This document shows positions 26,731 through 33,849 of a stretch of DNA of 37,502 nucleotides, one piece after another. Where the stretch lies: positions 1-37,502 of the forward strand of contig CALXYJ010000013.1 of NCBI GenBank assembly GCA_944392945.1, in the 5' to 3' direction. Numbering within the stretch: position 1 is the first letter of the stretch; the number at the start of each line of letters is the position of its first letter. This DNA is from an uncultured Clostridia bacterium (GTDB lineage Bacteria > Bacillota > Clostridia > TANB77 > CAG-508). The position numbers and the translations under genes were made by a program. Below the pieces are notes generated by a model that had not been told where the DNA came from, did not search any database, and saw nothing but the letters and a program-made list of their open reading frames with translations.

Positions 26731-27996
26731 TTAATTGACAAAATAAAAATGATACCACTTTGTCACTCCCAGGCACATGGTAAGTGCCTGTTTTCCAGAA
26801 GTGCATGCACATTTAAAACATCTATCTAAATTAAAAGCAATGCGTGGTAAAAATCCTAAATCCTCCAAAATAGTAAATAAAGGGAAAAATATTGCCATAG
26901 GTGGTAACATAACAGAAATTACCCATGTAACAGTTTGGTAAACTCCATTAACAAGTAGGTCTGTAAGCCATTCAGGACTTTTTAAATATTCAAACAATAT
27001 TAAGATTTTATCTTTTAAGTATTCAAAAAAATCTGATAATAGCTGAGAAGGATAATTTGCACCAACAATAGTAATCCAAAATAAAATGCATAAAAAAAGT
27101 AGCATTATGGGAATTCCAAATTTTTTAGAAGTTAGAATTCTATCAATTTTAATAGTTTTTTTAGTATAATTAATATCTTTATATTGGCAAACTTGATGAG
27201 TAATATTTTCACATTGTTTTAGAATACTAGATAATAATATTTTTTCAAAATTTGAACTTTGTATATCATTTCTAGAAAATAAACAAGAAATTTCATCTGA
27301 TTTTGTATTTATAGAATTTGTATTCAGATTAATTTTACATTTATAGGATATTGTTTTAATTATTTTTTCATCACCAGAAAGTAGTTTTAATGCAATCCAT
27401 CTATTAATAGGGGATTGAAGATTAATTTCTGAAGAAAGAAGTAAGATAGAATCTTCAATAATTGGTAGATATTTTACTGGTTTGGGATTAGGAATAATCT
27501 TAGAAGTGCAAACCTTTAAAATTATATCCTTTAATGAATTTAAAGTTTTTTTCTTTTTACCAATAACCCCCACAACTGGAACTCCTAATAATTTTGATAA
27601 TTTATCAAAATTTATACTAATACCTTTCTTTTTTGCTTCATCCAATAAATTTACGCATACTATAATATTAGAACTGATTTCCATAACTTGGTATACAAGA
27701 TTTAGATTTCGTTCTAATGATGTAGCATCAATAACTATTACAGTAACATCTAATTTTTCAAAACAAATAAAATCTCTTGCTATTTCTTCTTCTTCTGAAT
27801 TTGACATAAGAGAATATGTACCTGGGATATCAACAATTGTAAAATAATTTCCATTAAATTTATATTTACCCTCACAATTTCCGACTGTTTTACCAGTCCA
27901 ATTTCCAGTATGTTGCTTCATTCCAGTTAAACTATTAAAGATTGTAGATTTTCCAACATTTGGATTACCTACAAGAGCAACTTTATAAGAATTCAT
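26731..27996 (-). pseudogene. feoB: feoB 5' fragment (G domain and first membrane segments)
   Basis: FeoB imports ferrous iron. 408 native codons precede the island: G1 GNPNVGKST, G3 DIPGTYSL, G4 NLLDEA, the helical spacer domain, then membrane helices up to SGKQALTMC. Thirteen island-encoded residues (LGVTKWYHFYFVN) and a stop follow. The start has AGGTAGGTGA upstream. The other half is at 17143-17991. With only the first part of the transport domain, this product should not transport iron. Rejoined, FeoB would be 690 residues, normal length. Confidence 0.94.
26755..26790. other. attR of the serine-integrase island
   Basis: Island end TGTCACTCCCAG, core GCAC (26773-26776), then feoB half-site ATGGTAAGTGCCTG. 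Joining the two feoB half-sites gives CCAT-GCAC-ATGG, itself a short inverted repeat, as expected for attB. Confidence 0.85.
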
Positions 27997-28073
27997 AAAA
28001 TCACCTACCTTGGTATTACATAATATGAAAAAAATGAAATTGGGTTACATATAATAAATTCATTGTAATTAAA

Positions 28074-28304
28074 TTATAAAGATACAATAATTCTACTAGT
28101 ATCATCATTTCTTAAAGCTATTAAAGTTCCTTTAATTAAATATGCTGTTGGATCTTTAAAAGGGCTTCTATATACAGGGGTAATTAAAGAATTTTCTATA
28201 ATACCTAAATCATATAAACGTCTTCTTATACTATAATTACAATTTATATTCAAAATTTTTGCGGTTTTATCTATTGGCAAATCGCATAAAGCACAAAAAA
28301 TCAT
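28074..28304 (-). CDS. feoA: FeoA family protein
   Basis: 76 residues starting MIFCALCDLP; this ATG is chosen because GGTGGTG lies just before it, while upstream ATGs lack a site. SH3-like FeoA fold: the DKTAKILNI start, RRRLYDLGIIENSLI (the R-L-x-x-L-G-I motif), and the terminal GTLIALRNDDTSRIIV strand. FeoA supports FeoB-mediated ferrous iron uptake. It is the first gene of the feo unit, 77 bases before feoB, and stays intact although feoB is split. Confidence 0.9.
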   Translation of the reverse strand: MIFCALCDLPIDKTAKILNINCNYSIRRRLYDLGIIENSLITPVYRSPFKDPTAYLIKGTLIALRNDDTSRIIVSL

Positions 28305-28361
28305 ATAAACACCACCAGTGAACATAATATTATAATATATAATATGCAAAAATTAGAGGTA

Positions 28362-28389
28362 TTGACAAATAAAAATAATAATATAAAAT
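28362..28389 (+). promoter_or_regulatory. Promoter of dut
   Basis: TTGACA (28362-28367), 16-base spacer, TAAAAT (28384-28389). The divergent feo promoter must overlap this 100-base region. Confidence 0.55.
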
Positions 28390-28420
28390 AAGAAAAGTAC
28401 AAAGAGAAGGAGAGAGAAAT

Positions 28421-28888
28421 ATGGAACAAAAAACAAGAGGATTTGAAGTAGCAAAAGGGTTTGAAGATAAAGGTATTAATTTACCAATTAGAAAAACAAA
28501 ATATTCAGCAGGATATGATATAGAAGCTGCAGAAGATACAATAGTTCCTAGTTTTAAAAAAGGAATGAATCCAACACTAGTAAAAACAGGATTAAAAGCA
28601 TATATGCAAGATGATGAGATGCTTCTTTTATATAATAGAAGTTCAAATCCAAAGAAAAAAGGATTAATTTTAGCAAACAGTGTAGGAGTTGTTGATAAGG
28701 ACTACTATGGAAATGAAGATAATGATGGGCATATTATGTTTGCTTTTTATAATATTAAAGACGAAGATATTACAATAAAAAAGGGAGAGGCAATAGGACA
28801 AGCTATATTCCAAAAATTTTTAACAACCGATAATGATAGTGCAGAAGGTACAAGAACAAGTGGATTTGGCTCAACAGATAAAAAATAA
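28421..28888 (+). CDS. dut: Deoxyuridine 5'-triphosphate nucleotidohydrolase (dUTPase)
   Basis: 155 residues. Hydrolyses dUTP to dUMP, keeping uracil out of DNA and feeding dTMP synthesis. Trimeric dUTPase motifs are all present: AGYDIEA (1), YNRSSNPKKKGLILANS (2), GVVDKDYYGNEDNDG (3), KKGEAIGQAIFQKF (4), and TRTSGFGSTDKK (5). GGAGAGAG before the ATG. Monocistronic, followed by a terminator. Confidence 0.95.
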   Translation: MEQKTRGFEVAKGFEDKGINLPIRKTKYSAGYDIEAAEDTIVPSFKKGMNPTLVKTGLKAYMQDDEMLLLYNRSSNPKKKGLILANSVGVVDKDYYGNEDNDGHIMFAFYNIKDEDITIKKGEAIGQAIFQKFLTTDNDSAEGTRTSGFGSTDKK

Positions 28889-28958
28889 GCAAAAAAAATA
28901 GCGAGTCGCAAAAAACTTAGAGCTTCAAAGCTTACAAAGAATTAAATACATAAAAATG

Positions 28959-28991
28959 ATTACCAAAAGTTTTGACTTTTGGTAATTTTTG
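28959..28991 (+). terminator. Terminator of dut, overlapping the next promoter
   Basis: ATTACCAAAAGT (28959-28970) and ACTTTTGGTAAT (28975-28986), perfect 12-base stem, four-base loop, T run. Confidence 0.88.
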
Positions 28992-29000
28992 TAGTATAAT
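28972..29000 (+). promoter_or_regulatory. Promoter of carD-like gene embedded in the dut terminator
   Basis: TTGACT (28972-28977, in the loop and 3' arm of the hairpin), 17-base spacer, TATAAT (28995-29000). Confidence 0.78.
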
Positions 29001-29043
29001 AAGAGTGTTGATAATTGAATAGACATTGAAAGGAGTGACTTGC

Positions 29044-29637
29044 ATGTTTAATGTAGGCGATAAAATTGTTTACCCTATGCATGGGGCAGGAGTAATAGAT
29101 GCAATAGAAGAAAAGGATATTTTAGGAGAGAAACAAGCATACTATATACTAAAGATGCCAGGAGAGGTAAAAGTAATGGTGCCAACAGCTAAAGCAGAAG
29201 AAATAGGCGTAAGAAGTATTATAGATAAAAACAGTGCAGAAAAAGTATTCAGAGTTTTGGAGTCAGACGAAACGGAAATGTCTATGAATTGGAACAAACG
29301 TTACAGAGACAATATGGATAAAATGAAAAGTGGAGATATTTACAAAGTGGCAGATGTTGTAAGAAATTTAAGTTTCAAACAAAAAGAAAAAGGTTTATCT
29401 ACAGGAGAAAAGAAAATGCTAAATAATGCAAAACAAATTTTAGTAAGTGAACTTGTTCTTACAGAACATTCAACACAAGACGAAATAGAGCAAATGGTAG
29501 ATAGTAAAATCTCAACATCTTATGAAGAATATAAAGTAGATTCAAATGTTACAGCATCAGATATTAGCAGTAATATAGTAAGTAAATTTATTCCATTTAA
29601 TTCAGAAGATACAAATAAAAAAGCATCAAATGATTAA
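29044..29637 (+). CDS. CarD/CdnL-type RNA polymerase-binding regulator
   Basis: 197 residues from ATG 29044 (MFNVGDKIVYPMHGAGVI), with AAGGAG upstream. The N-terminal Tudor-like RNA-polymerase-interacting domain (~1-60) contains VGDKIVYPMHGAGVIDAIEE and YYILKMPGEVKVMVP. The helical C-domain (~70-165; MNWNKRYRDNMDKMKSGD, VVRNLSFKQKEKGLSTGEKK) binds upstream promoter DNA and stabilises open complexes. The last ~25 residues are Ser/Asn-rich. It lies just upstream of dnaG-rpoD but has its own promoter and terminator. Confidence 0.92.
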   Translation: MFNVGDKIVYPMHGAGVIDAIEEKDILGEKQAYYILKMPGEVKVMVPTAKAEEIGVRSIIDKNSAEKVFRVLESDETEMSMNWNKRYRDNMDKMKSGDIYKVADVVRNLSFKQKEKGLSTGEKKMLNNAKQILVSELVLTEHSTQDEIEQMVDSKISTSYEEYKVDSNVTASDISSNIVSKFIPFNSEDTNKKASND

Positions 29638-29970
29638 TATAAATACACAAATGTAAAGAAAGAAATTTTATTTCTTTCTTTTATTGATTTTATAATGCAA
29701 GTAAAATCATAGAATTAAGTTTTAAGAAATTATAAATTCAAAATAATTAATTCTTTAGAATATCACTACCTAGGAAAAATTAAAGATTTAGGTAGTGAAT
29801 TTATTATCTAAAAATAGCAAAGTTTTGTATACATAAAAGAAGGATTTATTGTTAAGTTGTCGAATAATATTTATTAGGAAGATTTTGCGTAAATAAGCAT
29901 AAAAACAAGGAATTTTTTTACAAAATTAGGAAAAAATAAGCAAAAATCTTTGTAAAAGAAAGGTAGGAAA
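29638..29970. other. 333-base gene-free leader before dnaG
   Basis: Holds a carD terminator (AAAGAAAGAAA / TTTCTTTCTTT, about 29656-29682), a hairpin TCACTACCTA/TAGGTAGTGA (29763-29772 with 29789-29798, 16-base loop), and a sigma-H-like promoter. No open frame with a ribosome site is seen. Confidence 0.6.
29838..29865 (+). promoter_or_regulatory. Candidate sigma-H promoter for dnaG-rpoD
   Basis: GAAGGATTT, 11 bases, then GTCGAAT: matches the Bacillus sigma-H consensus RnAGGAwWW-N11/12-RnnGAAT at every defined base. In B. subtilis the dnaG-sigA operon also has a sigma-H promoter. Confidence 0.6.
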
Positions 29971-31752
29971 ATGATACGATATAGTGATGAACTAATAGAT
30001 GAAATTAAAAACAATAATGATATTGTAGACGTTGTATCACAATATGTACATTTAAAAAGAAGTGGAAGGAATTATTTTGGATTATGTCCTTTCCACAGTG
30101 AAAAATCACCTTCTTTTGCAGTTTCTCCAGATAAGCAAATTTTTCATTGTTTTGGTTGTGGAGTAGGAGGCAATGTAATTCACTTTATTAGTAAAATTGA
30201 AGGAATAAATTTTAGAGAAAGCTTAGAATTACTTGCAGAGAGAGCAAATATAACATTACCAAAATTGGAAAGTGTTGGAGATAATAAAACTCAAGAACTA
30301 AAAGATAAAATATATCAAATTAACAAAAGTGCAGCTTACTTTTATCATGAAAATTTATATAAACCAACCTCAAAAATTGCACAAGAATATGTTAAAAAAA
30401 GAAAGATGAATAATGCTACATTAAAAGAATTCTTAATAGGATATTCTGGAAATTTTAATGAGCTTTATAATTTTTTAAGAAGCCAAGGATTTACCGATGA
30501 AGCAATACTTGCATCAGATTTAGTAAATAGAAATGAAAGAGGTCAATATATAGATAGGTTTAGGCATAGGTTGATGTTTCCTATACAAGATGTAAGAGGT
30601 AGATTTATAGCATTTGGTGGTAGAGTATTAGATGATTCAAAACCAAAATATATAAATTCACCAGAAAATTTAGTATATAGTAAAGGAAGAAATCTATTTG
30701 GTTTATATAATGCAAAAAAGGGTGATACAAAGAAGATTTTAATAGTAGAAGGATATATGGATACTATATCTTTGCATCAAAGAGGTATAACTAATGTGGT
30801 AGCTTCTTTAGGAACAGCAATGACAGAAGCACAAGGAAGGCTCTTAAGAAGAAGTAGTGAGCAAGTAATATTGGGATATGATGCTGATGGAGCTGGACAA
30901 GAAGCTATATTAAGAGGATTGGATATATTAAAAAATTTAGGTTGTGATGTTAGAGTTTTACAAATTTCTGGTGCAAAAGATCCAGATGAATATGTTACTA
31001 AATATGGACCAGACAGATTAAAAAAATGTATTGATGATGCAATATCTTTAGTAGAGTTTAAAGTTAAAGTTTTAAAACGTACATTAAATCTAGATAATAC
31101 TGCGGACAAGATAAAATTTTTAAATGAGGTAGCTAAAATATTAGCTAAAGTTGAAAACAGTATGGAGCAAGAAATATATATTGAAAAAATTTCTAGAGAT
31201 TATGATATTTCAAAAGAAGCCTTATATTCAGAAATTAAAAAAATATTGTATCCAAAAAATACTAGTTCAAAAATACTGGAAAAAAGAAATGTTCAGTATA
31301 ACACAGTAAAAAAAGAGGATACTAAGATTAGTGAAGCTCGTTTAAAAAGAGAAAATACAATTATAGCAATGCTGTTAATGTCTAATTCCAATGTATATTC
31401 TAAAATAAAAAATAAAATAAAACCAGAAGATTTTAAATATGAAAAAAATAAAAAAATCTTAGAAAGAGTTTATGCAGAATATGAAAAGGGTCTTACCGAA
31501 ATATATGATGTTTTAAGTTTATTTGATGATGAAGATATAATTAATCATATTACAGAAATTATGGCAAAAGACTATGGAATTACAGATATAGATAAAGGTA
31601 TTGATGATATTTTAAATACATATGAAAGGGAAAATTTAAAAGAAAAAAGAGATGAAATATTAAAGTCTTTAGAAAGTTCAGAGTTAGATAATACAGAAAA
31701 GTTAAATCTTGAAAGAGAATTAAATAATATAATTATTAAACTTGCAAAATAA
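29971..31752 (+). CDS. dnaG: DNA primase
   Basis: 593 residues. Makes RNA primers for replication. CHC2 zinc-binding domain at the N-terminus (LCPFHSEKSPSFAVSP, IFHCFGCGVGG). DnaG catalytic core (~125-255). TOPRIM motifs: ILIVEGYMD (acidic Glu) and GYDADGAGQEA (DxD-type metal site). The C-terminal ~140 residues are the helicase-binding region. Ribosome site AAAGGTAGG. rpoD follows by 13 bases, the classic macromolecular-synthesis operon order without rpsU. Confidence 0.96.
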   Translation: MIRYSDELIDEIKNNNDIVDVVSQYVHLKRSGRNYFGLCPFHSEKSPSFAVSPDKQIFHCFGCGVGGNVIHFISKIEGINFRESLELLAERANITLPKLESVGDNKTQELKDKIYQINKSAAYFYHENLYKPTSKIAQEYVKKRKMNNATLKEFLIGYSGNFNELYNFLRSQGFTDEAILASDLVNRNERGQYIDRFRHRLMFPIQDVRGRFIAFGGRVLDDSKPKYINSPENLVYSKGRNLFGLYNAKKGDTKKILIVEGYMDTISLHQRGITNVVASLGTAMTEAQGRLLRRSSEQVILGYDADGAGQEAILRGLDILKNLGCDVRVLQISGAKDPDEYVTKYGPDRLKKCIDDAISLVEFKVKVLKRTLNLDNTADKIKFLNEVAKILAKVENSMEQEIYIEKISRDYDISKEALYSEIKKILYPKNTSSKILEKRNVQYNTVKKEDTKISEARLKRENTIIAMLLMSNSNVYSKIKNKIKPEDFKYEKNKKILERVYAEYEKGLTEIYDVLSLFDDEDIINHITEIMAKDYGITDIDKGIDDILNTYERENLKEKRDEILKSLESSELDNTEKLNLERELNNIIIKLAK

Positions 31753-31765
31753 CTAGGAGGTTATA

Positions 31766-32926
31766 ATGAAAAAGATAGAAGAACAAGAAGAATATAAAGA
31801 AAAAGATATAGAAAAAAATGATGCTCAAGAAATGGAAAGAGCAGAAACTGAAAAAAAGGTAAAAAATATTTTAGAATTTGCTAAAAAGAATAAAAGAATA
31901 ACTTATGGGGAATTAGCAGCAGAATTGGATGAATTATCAACAGAACAAATGGATAGAGTTTTTGATGCTCTAGAAAAAATGGGTGTTGATATAGGAAAAG
32001 ATGACGATTTAGATGAAGAAGGTCCTGACGAAGAGGATTTACAAGAAGTAGAAGATTTAAAATTAGATGAAATAGATGTTGCAGGATATGAAAGTAACAA
32101 TATAGATGATCCTGTTAGAATGTATTTAAGAGAGATTGGAAAGATTCCACTTCTTACTTATGAAGAAGAATTGGACTTAGCTAAAAAAGTATTAGAGGGA
32201 GATGAAGAAGCAAAGCAAAAATTGGCAGAATCTAACTTAAGACTAGTTGTAAGTATTGCTAAAAAGTATGTTGGAAGAGGAATGTTATTCTTAGATTTAA
32301 TTCAAGAAGGAAATATGGGACTTATAAAAGCAGTAGAAAAATTTGATTATACTAAAGGATTTAAATTTAGTACTTATGCAACCTGGTGGATTAGACAAGC
32401 TATAACAAGAGCAATAGCAGATCAAGCAAGAACTATAAGAATTCCAGTTCATATGGTAGAAACAATTAATAAATTAATTCGTACATCTAGACATTTACTA
32501 CAACAATTGGGTAGAGAACCAACGCAAGAAGAGATCGCACAAGAAATGGAAATGCCAGTAGAAAAAGTAATGGAAATTCAAAAAATTGCACAAGATCCTG
32601 TATCTTTGGAAACACCAATTGGTGAAGAAGATGATAGCCATTTAGGAGATTTTATAAAAGATGAGGATTCACCAGCACCACAAGATTCAGCAGCATATAC
32701 TTTGTTAAAAGAGCAATTAGAAGAAGTAATGAGTACATTAACACCTAGAGAAGCTAAAGTTTTAAAATTAAGATTTGGACTAGAAGATGGAAAAGCTCGT
32801 ACATTAGAGGAAGTAGGAAAAGAGTTTAAAGTAACACGTGAAAGAATTAGACAAATAGAGGCAAAAGCCTTAAGAAAACTAAGACATCCAAGTAGAAGTA
32901 AGAAGTTAAAAGATTATATGAGCTAA
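31766..32926 (+). CDS. rpoD: Primary sigma factor (sigma-70/SigA)
   Basis: 386 residues, normal for Firmicute SigA. Acidic N-terminal region 1.1-like part; region 1.2 ([18 protein letters not shown]); region 2 with [20 protein letters not shown] and the -10 helix [18 protein letters not shown]; region 3 ([18 protein letters not shown]); region 4 with [18 protein letters not shown] and the -35 helix [26 protein letters not shown] precedes ATG. It directs the many TTGACA/TATAAT promoters in the window. Confidence 0.97.
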   Translation: MKKIEEQEEYKEKDIEKNDAQEMERAETEKKVKNILEFAKKNKRITYGELAAELDELSTEQMDRVFDALEKMGVDIGKDDDLDEEGPDEEDLQEVEDLKLDEIDVAGYESNNIDDPVRMYLREIGKIPLLTYEEELDLAKKVLEGDEEAKQKLAESNLRLVVSIAKKYVGRGMLFLDLIQEGNMGLIKAVEKFDYTKGFKFSTYATWWIRQAITRAIADQARTIRIPVHMVETINKLIRTSRHLLQQLGREPTQEEIAQEMEMPVEKVMEIQKIAQDPVSLETPIGEEDDSHLGDFIKDEDSPAPQDSAAYTLLKEQLEEVMSTLTPREAKVLKLRFGLEDGKARTLEEVGKEFKVTRERIRQIEAKALRKLRHPSRSKKLKDYMS

Positions 32927-32939
32927 CAAAAATTATGTA

Positions 32940-32973
32940 AACGCCTTAAAAGTATTGACTTTAAGGCGTTTTT
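32940..32973 (+). terminator. Terminator of rpoD, overlapping the next promoter
   Basis: AACGCCTTAAA (32940-32950) pairs with TTTAAGGCGTT (32960-32970), followed by T run. Confidence 0.88.
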
Positions 32974-32983
32974 GTGCTATAAT
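32955..32983 (+). promoter_or_regulatory. Promoter embedded in rpoD terminator
   Basis: TTGACT (32955-32960, loop and first base of the 3' arm), 17-base spacer, TATAAT (32978-32983). Same design as at 28959-29000. Confidence 0.78.
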
Positions 32984-33046
32984 AATTATTATCTATGGAA
33001 TAGATGGAAAAGAGAGGTGAAAATCTTAGTTTATCTAAGATATTAT

Positions 33047-33397
33047 ATGAAAAAAGAAAATGAAAATAAAAGAAATATATTTGGAATTATAAAGGAAACT
33101 GTATTTGGAAGTTTAGCAAATTTTTTTAAAGCTTTAGGAAGTACAGAACCAGATGAAATAGAAGAAGATGTAGTAGCGCCAGAGCTTAAAGCTCAAGTTG
33201 CTACTGTGCAAGGAACAAATTTAGATAGTAGTGATGTTATAGAAGTAGAAGCAGGAAAAACAGCAACTTTTAATGGAATAAGTGCTTATAGAACAGAAGT
33301 TGATGTAGAAAAGGCAGTAAAAGAATATAAGGAAAAAGTAAGATTACAAAATGAAGAAAAAGGGCAAGGTAAAGCTAGATATAGAGAAGAAAGATAA
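33047..33397 (+). CDS. Small unknown protein downstream of rpoD
   Basis: 116 residues from ATG 33047 (MKKENENKRNIFG). Amphipathic N-terminal segment (IIKETVFGSLANFFKALG), an acidic middle, and a basic, helical C-terminus (AVKEYKEKVRLQNEEKGQGK). No family recognised, no signal peptide. The ribosome site (GAGAGGTG, 33012-33019) is 27 bases away from the ATG, but a hairpin between them would bring it to ~9 bases; a GTG start at 33017 in the same frame is an alternative, adding ten residues (VKILVYLRYY). Confidence 0.65.
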   Translation: MKKENENKRNIFGIIKETVFGSLANFFKALGSTEPDEIEEDVVAPELKAQVATVQGTNLDSSDVIEVEAGKTATFNGISAYRTEVDVEKAVKEYKEKVRLQNEEKGQGKARYREER

Positions 33398-33420
33398 TGG
33401 TATTTTTAATACCATTTTTT
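33396..33420 (+). terminator. Intrinsic terminator
   Basis: AATGGTATT (33396-33404), TTT loop, AATACCATT (33408-33416), T run; begins within the stop codon of the preceding gene. Confidence 0.82.
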
Positions 33421-33430
33421 TCTTTTTCTA

Positions 33431-33459
33431 TTGACAAATAACAAAACAGATATTATAAT
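33431..33459 (+). promoter_or_regulatory. tRNA-Met promoter
   Basis: TTGACA (33431-33436), 17-base spacer, TATAAT (33454-33459); perfect consensus 20 bases before the tRNA. Confidence 0.85.
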
Positions 33460-33478
33460 AATACCTGTTACAGCAAAT

Positions 33479-33555
33479 GGCGAAGTAGCTCAGTTGGCTA
33501 GAGCATTCGGTTCATACCCGAAGGGTCATGTGTTCGAATCACATCTTCGCTACCA
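33479..33555 (+). tRNA. tRNA-Met (CAT), elongator-type
   Basis: 77 bases with encoded CCA. Acceptor GGCGAAG/CTTCGCT with G-U at the first pair, D-arm GCTC...GAGC, anticodon stem TTCGG-TTCATAC-CCGAA giving CAT, T-arm ATGTG-TTCGAAT-CACAT. The D arm and 1-72 pair fit elongator Met; a CAT tRNA for Ile with modified C cannot be excluded from sequence alone. Confidence 0.93.
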
Positions 33556-33596
33556 ATAACGTTTCTATTCGAACTAAATTGAACAGATGGATATAA

Positions 33597-33626
33597 ATAT
33601 CATCCTCTCTAGGATGATATTTTTTG
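33597..33626 (+). terminator. tRNA unit terminator
   Basis: ATATCATCCT, CTCT loop, AGGATGATAT, then six T. Confidence 0.9.
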
Positions 33627-33662
33627 TTGCAGAAATCCAATAAATTTATTGCCTCGCAGAGT

Positions 33663-33784
33663 CCCCGAGTTATGATGGTACGTCATAACTCATAGGGGGG
33701 TTAGGACTAATGGCTAAACTTATGGAAATGGAAACAACAGAACAAAATAAAGTAGCCATATATTTATATAATAATATTGATTAA
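33663..33784 (+). other. Structured stretch with very short open frame
   Basis: A hairpin GAGTTATGA / TCATAACTC (33667-33675 with 33683-33691) is flanked by CCCC and GGGGGG runs. It is followed by AGGGGGGTTAGG and a 24-codon frame (33710-33784, MAKLMEMETTEQNKVAIYLY...). The frame could be a leader peptide or the relic of a recombinase N-terminus (compare KVAIYxRVS in serine recombinases). G-rich runs are unusual in this genome. Confidence 0.35.
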
Positions 33785-33799
33785 ATACATTTAAAACCA

Positions 33800-33828
33800 T
33801 TGTGAAAATTTAGATCTATTGATATAAT
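33800..33828 (+). promoter_or_regulatory. Promoter of GH10-PHP gene
   Basis: TTGTGA (33800-33805), 17-base spacer, TATAAT (33823-33828), so transcription begins about 15 bases before ATG 33850. Confidence 0.7.
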
Positions 33829-33849
33829 ACATCTAAGATGGAGGATTTT

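Larger units (their letters stand above)
17992..26776. mobile_element. 8,781-bp large-serine-integrase island inserted in feoB
   Basis: Both boundaries are fixed by the split feoB gene and a shared GCAC core. The integrase gene lies at the left end, with a small gene before it, as is typical of such elements. The cargo is a polysaccharide deacetylase, a processive glycosyltransferase, a patatin-like lipase, a membrane-anchored beta-rich protein, a sigma-transmembrane fusion, and two unknown small proteins. No relaxase, replication, excisionase or phage genes are visible, so it would move only by its integrase plus a factor not recognised here, or with help in trans. Confidence 0.9.

Noticed and set aside
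17143..27996. Two independent feoB-like genes
   Set aside because: The fragments are complementary halves, not duplicates. They meet at the same conserved codons, and the sequence between them has integrase-type ends.
33479..33555. tRNA-Met as attachment site of an element
   Set aside because: No duplicate of the tRNA 3' end was found in the flanking sequence.
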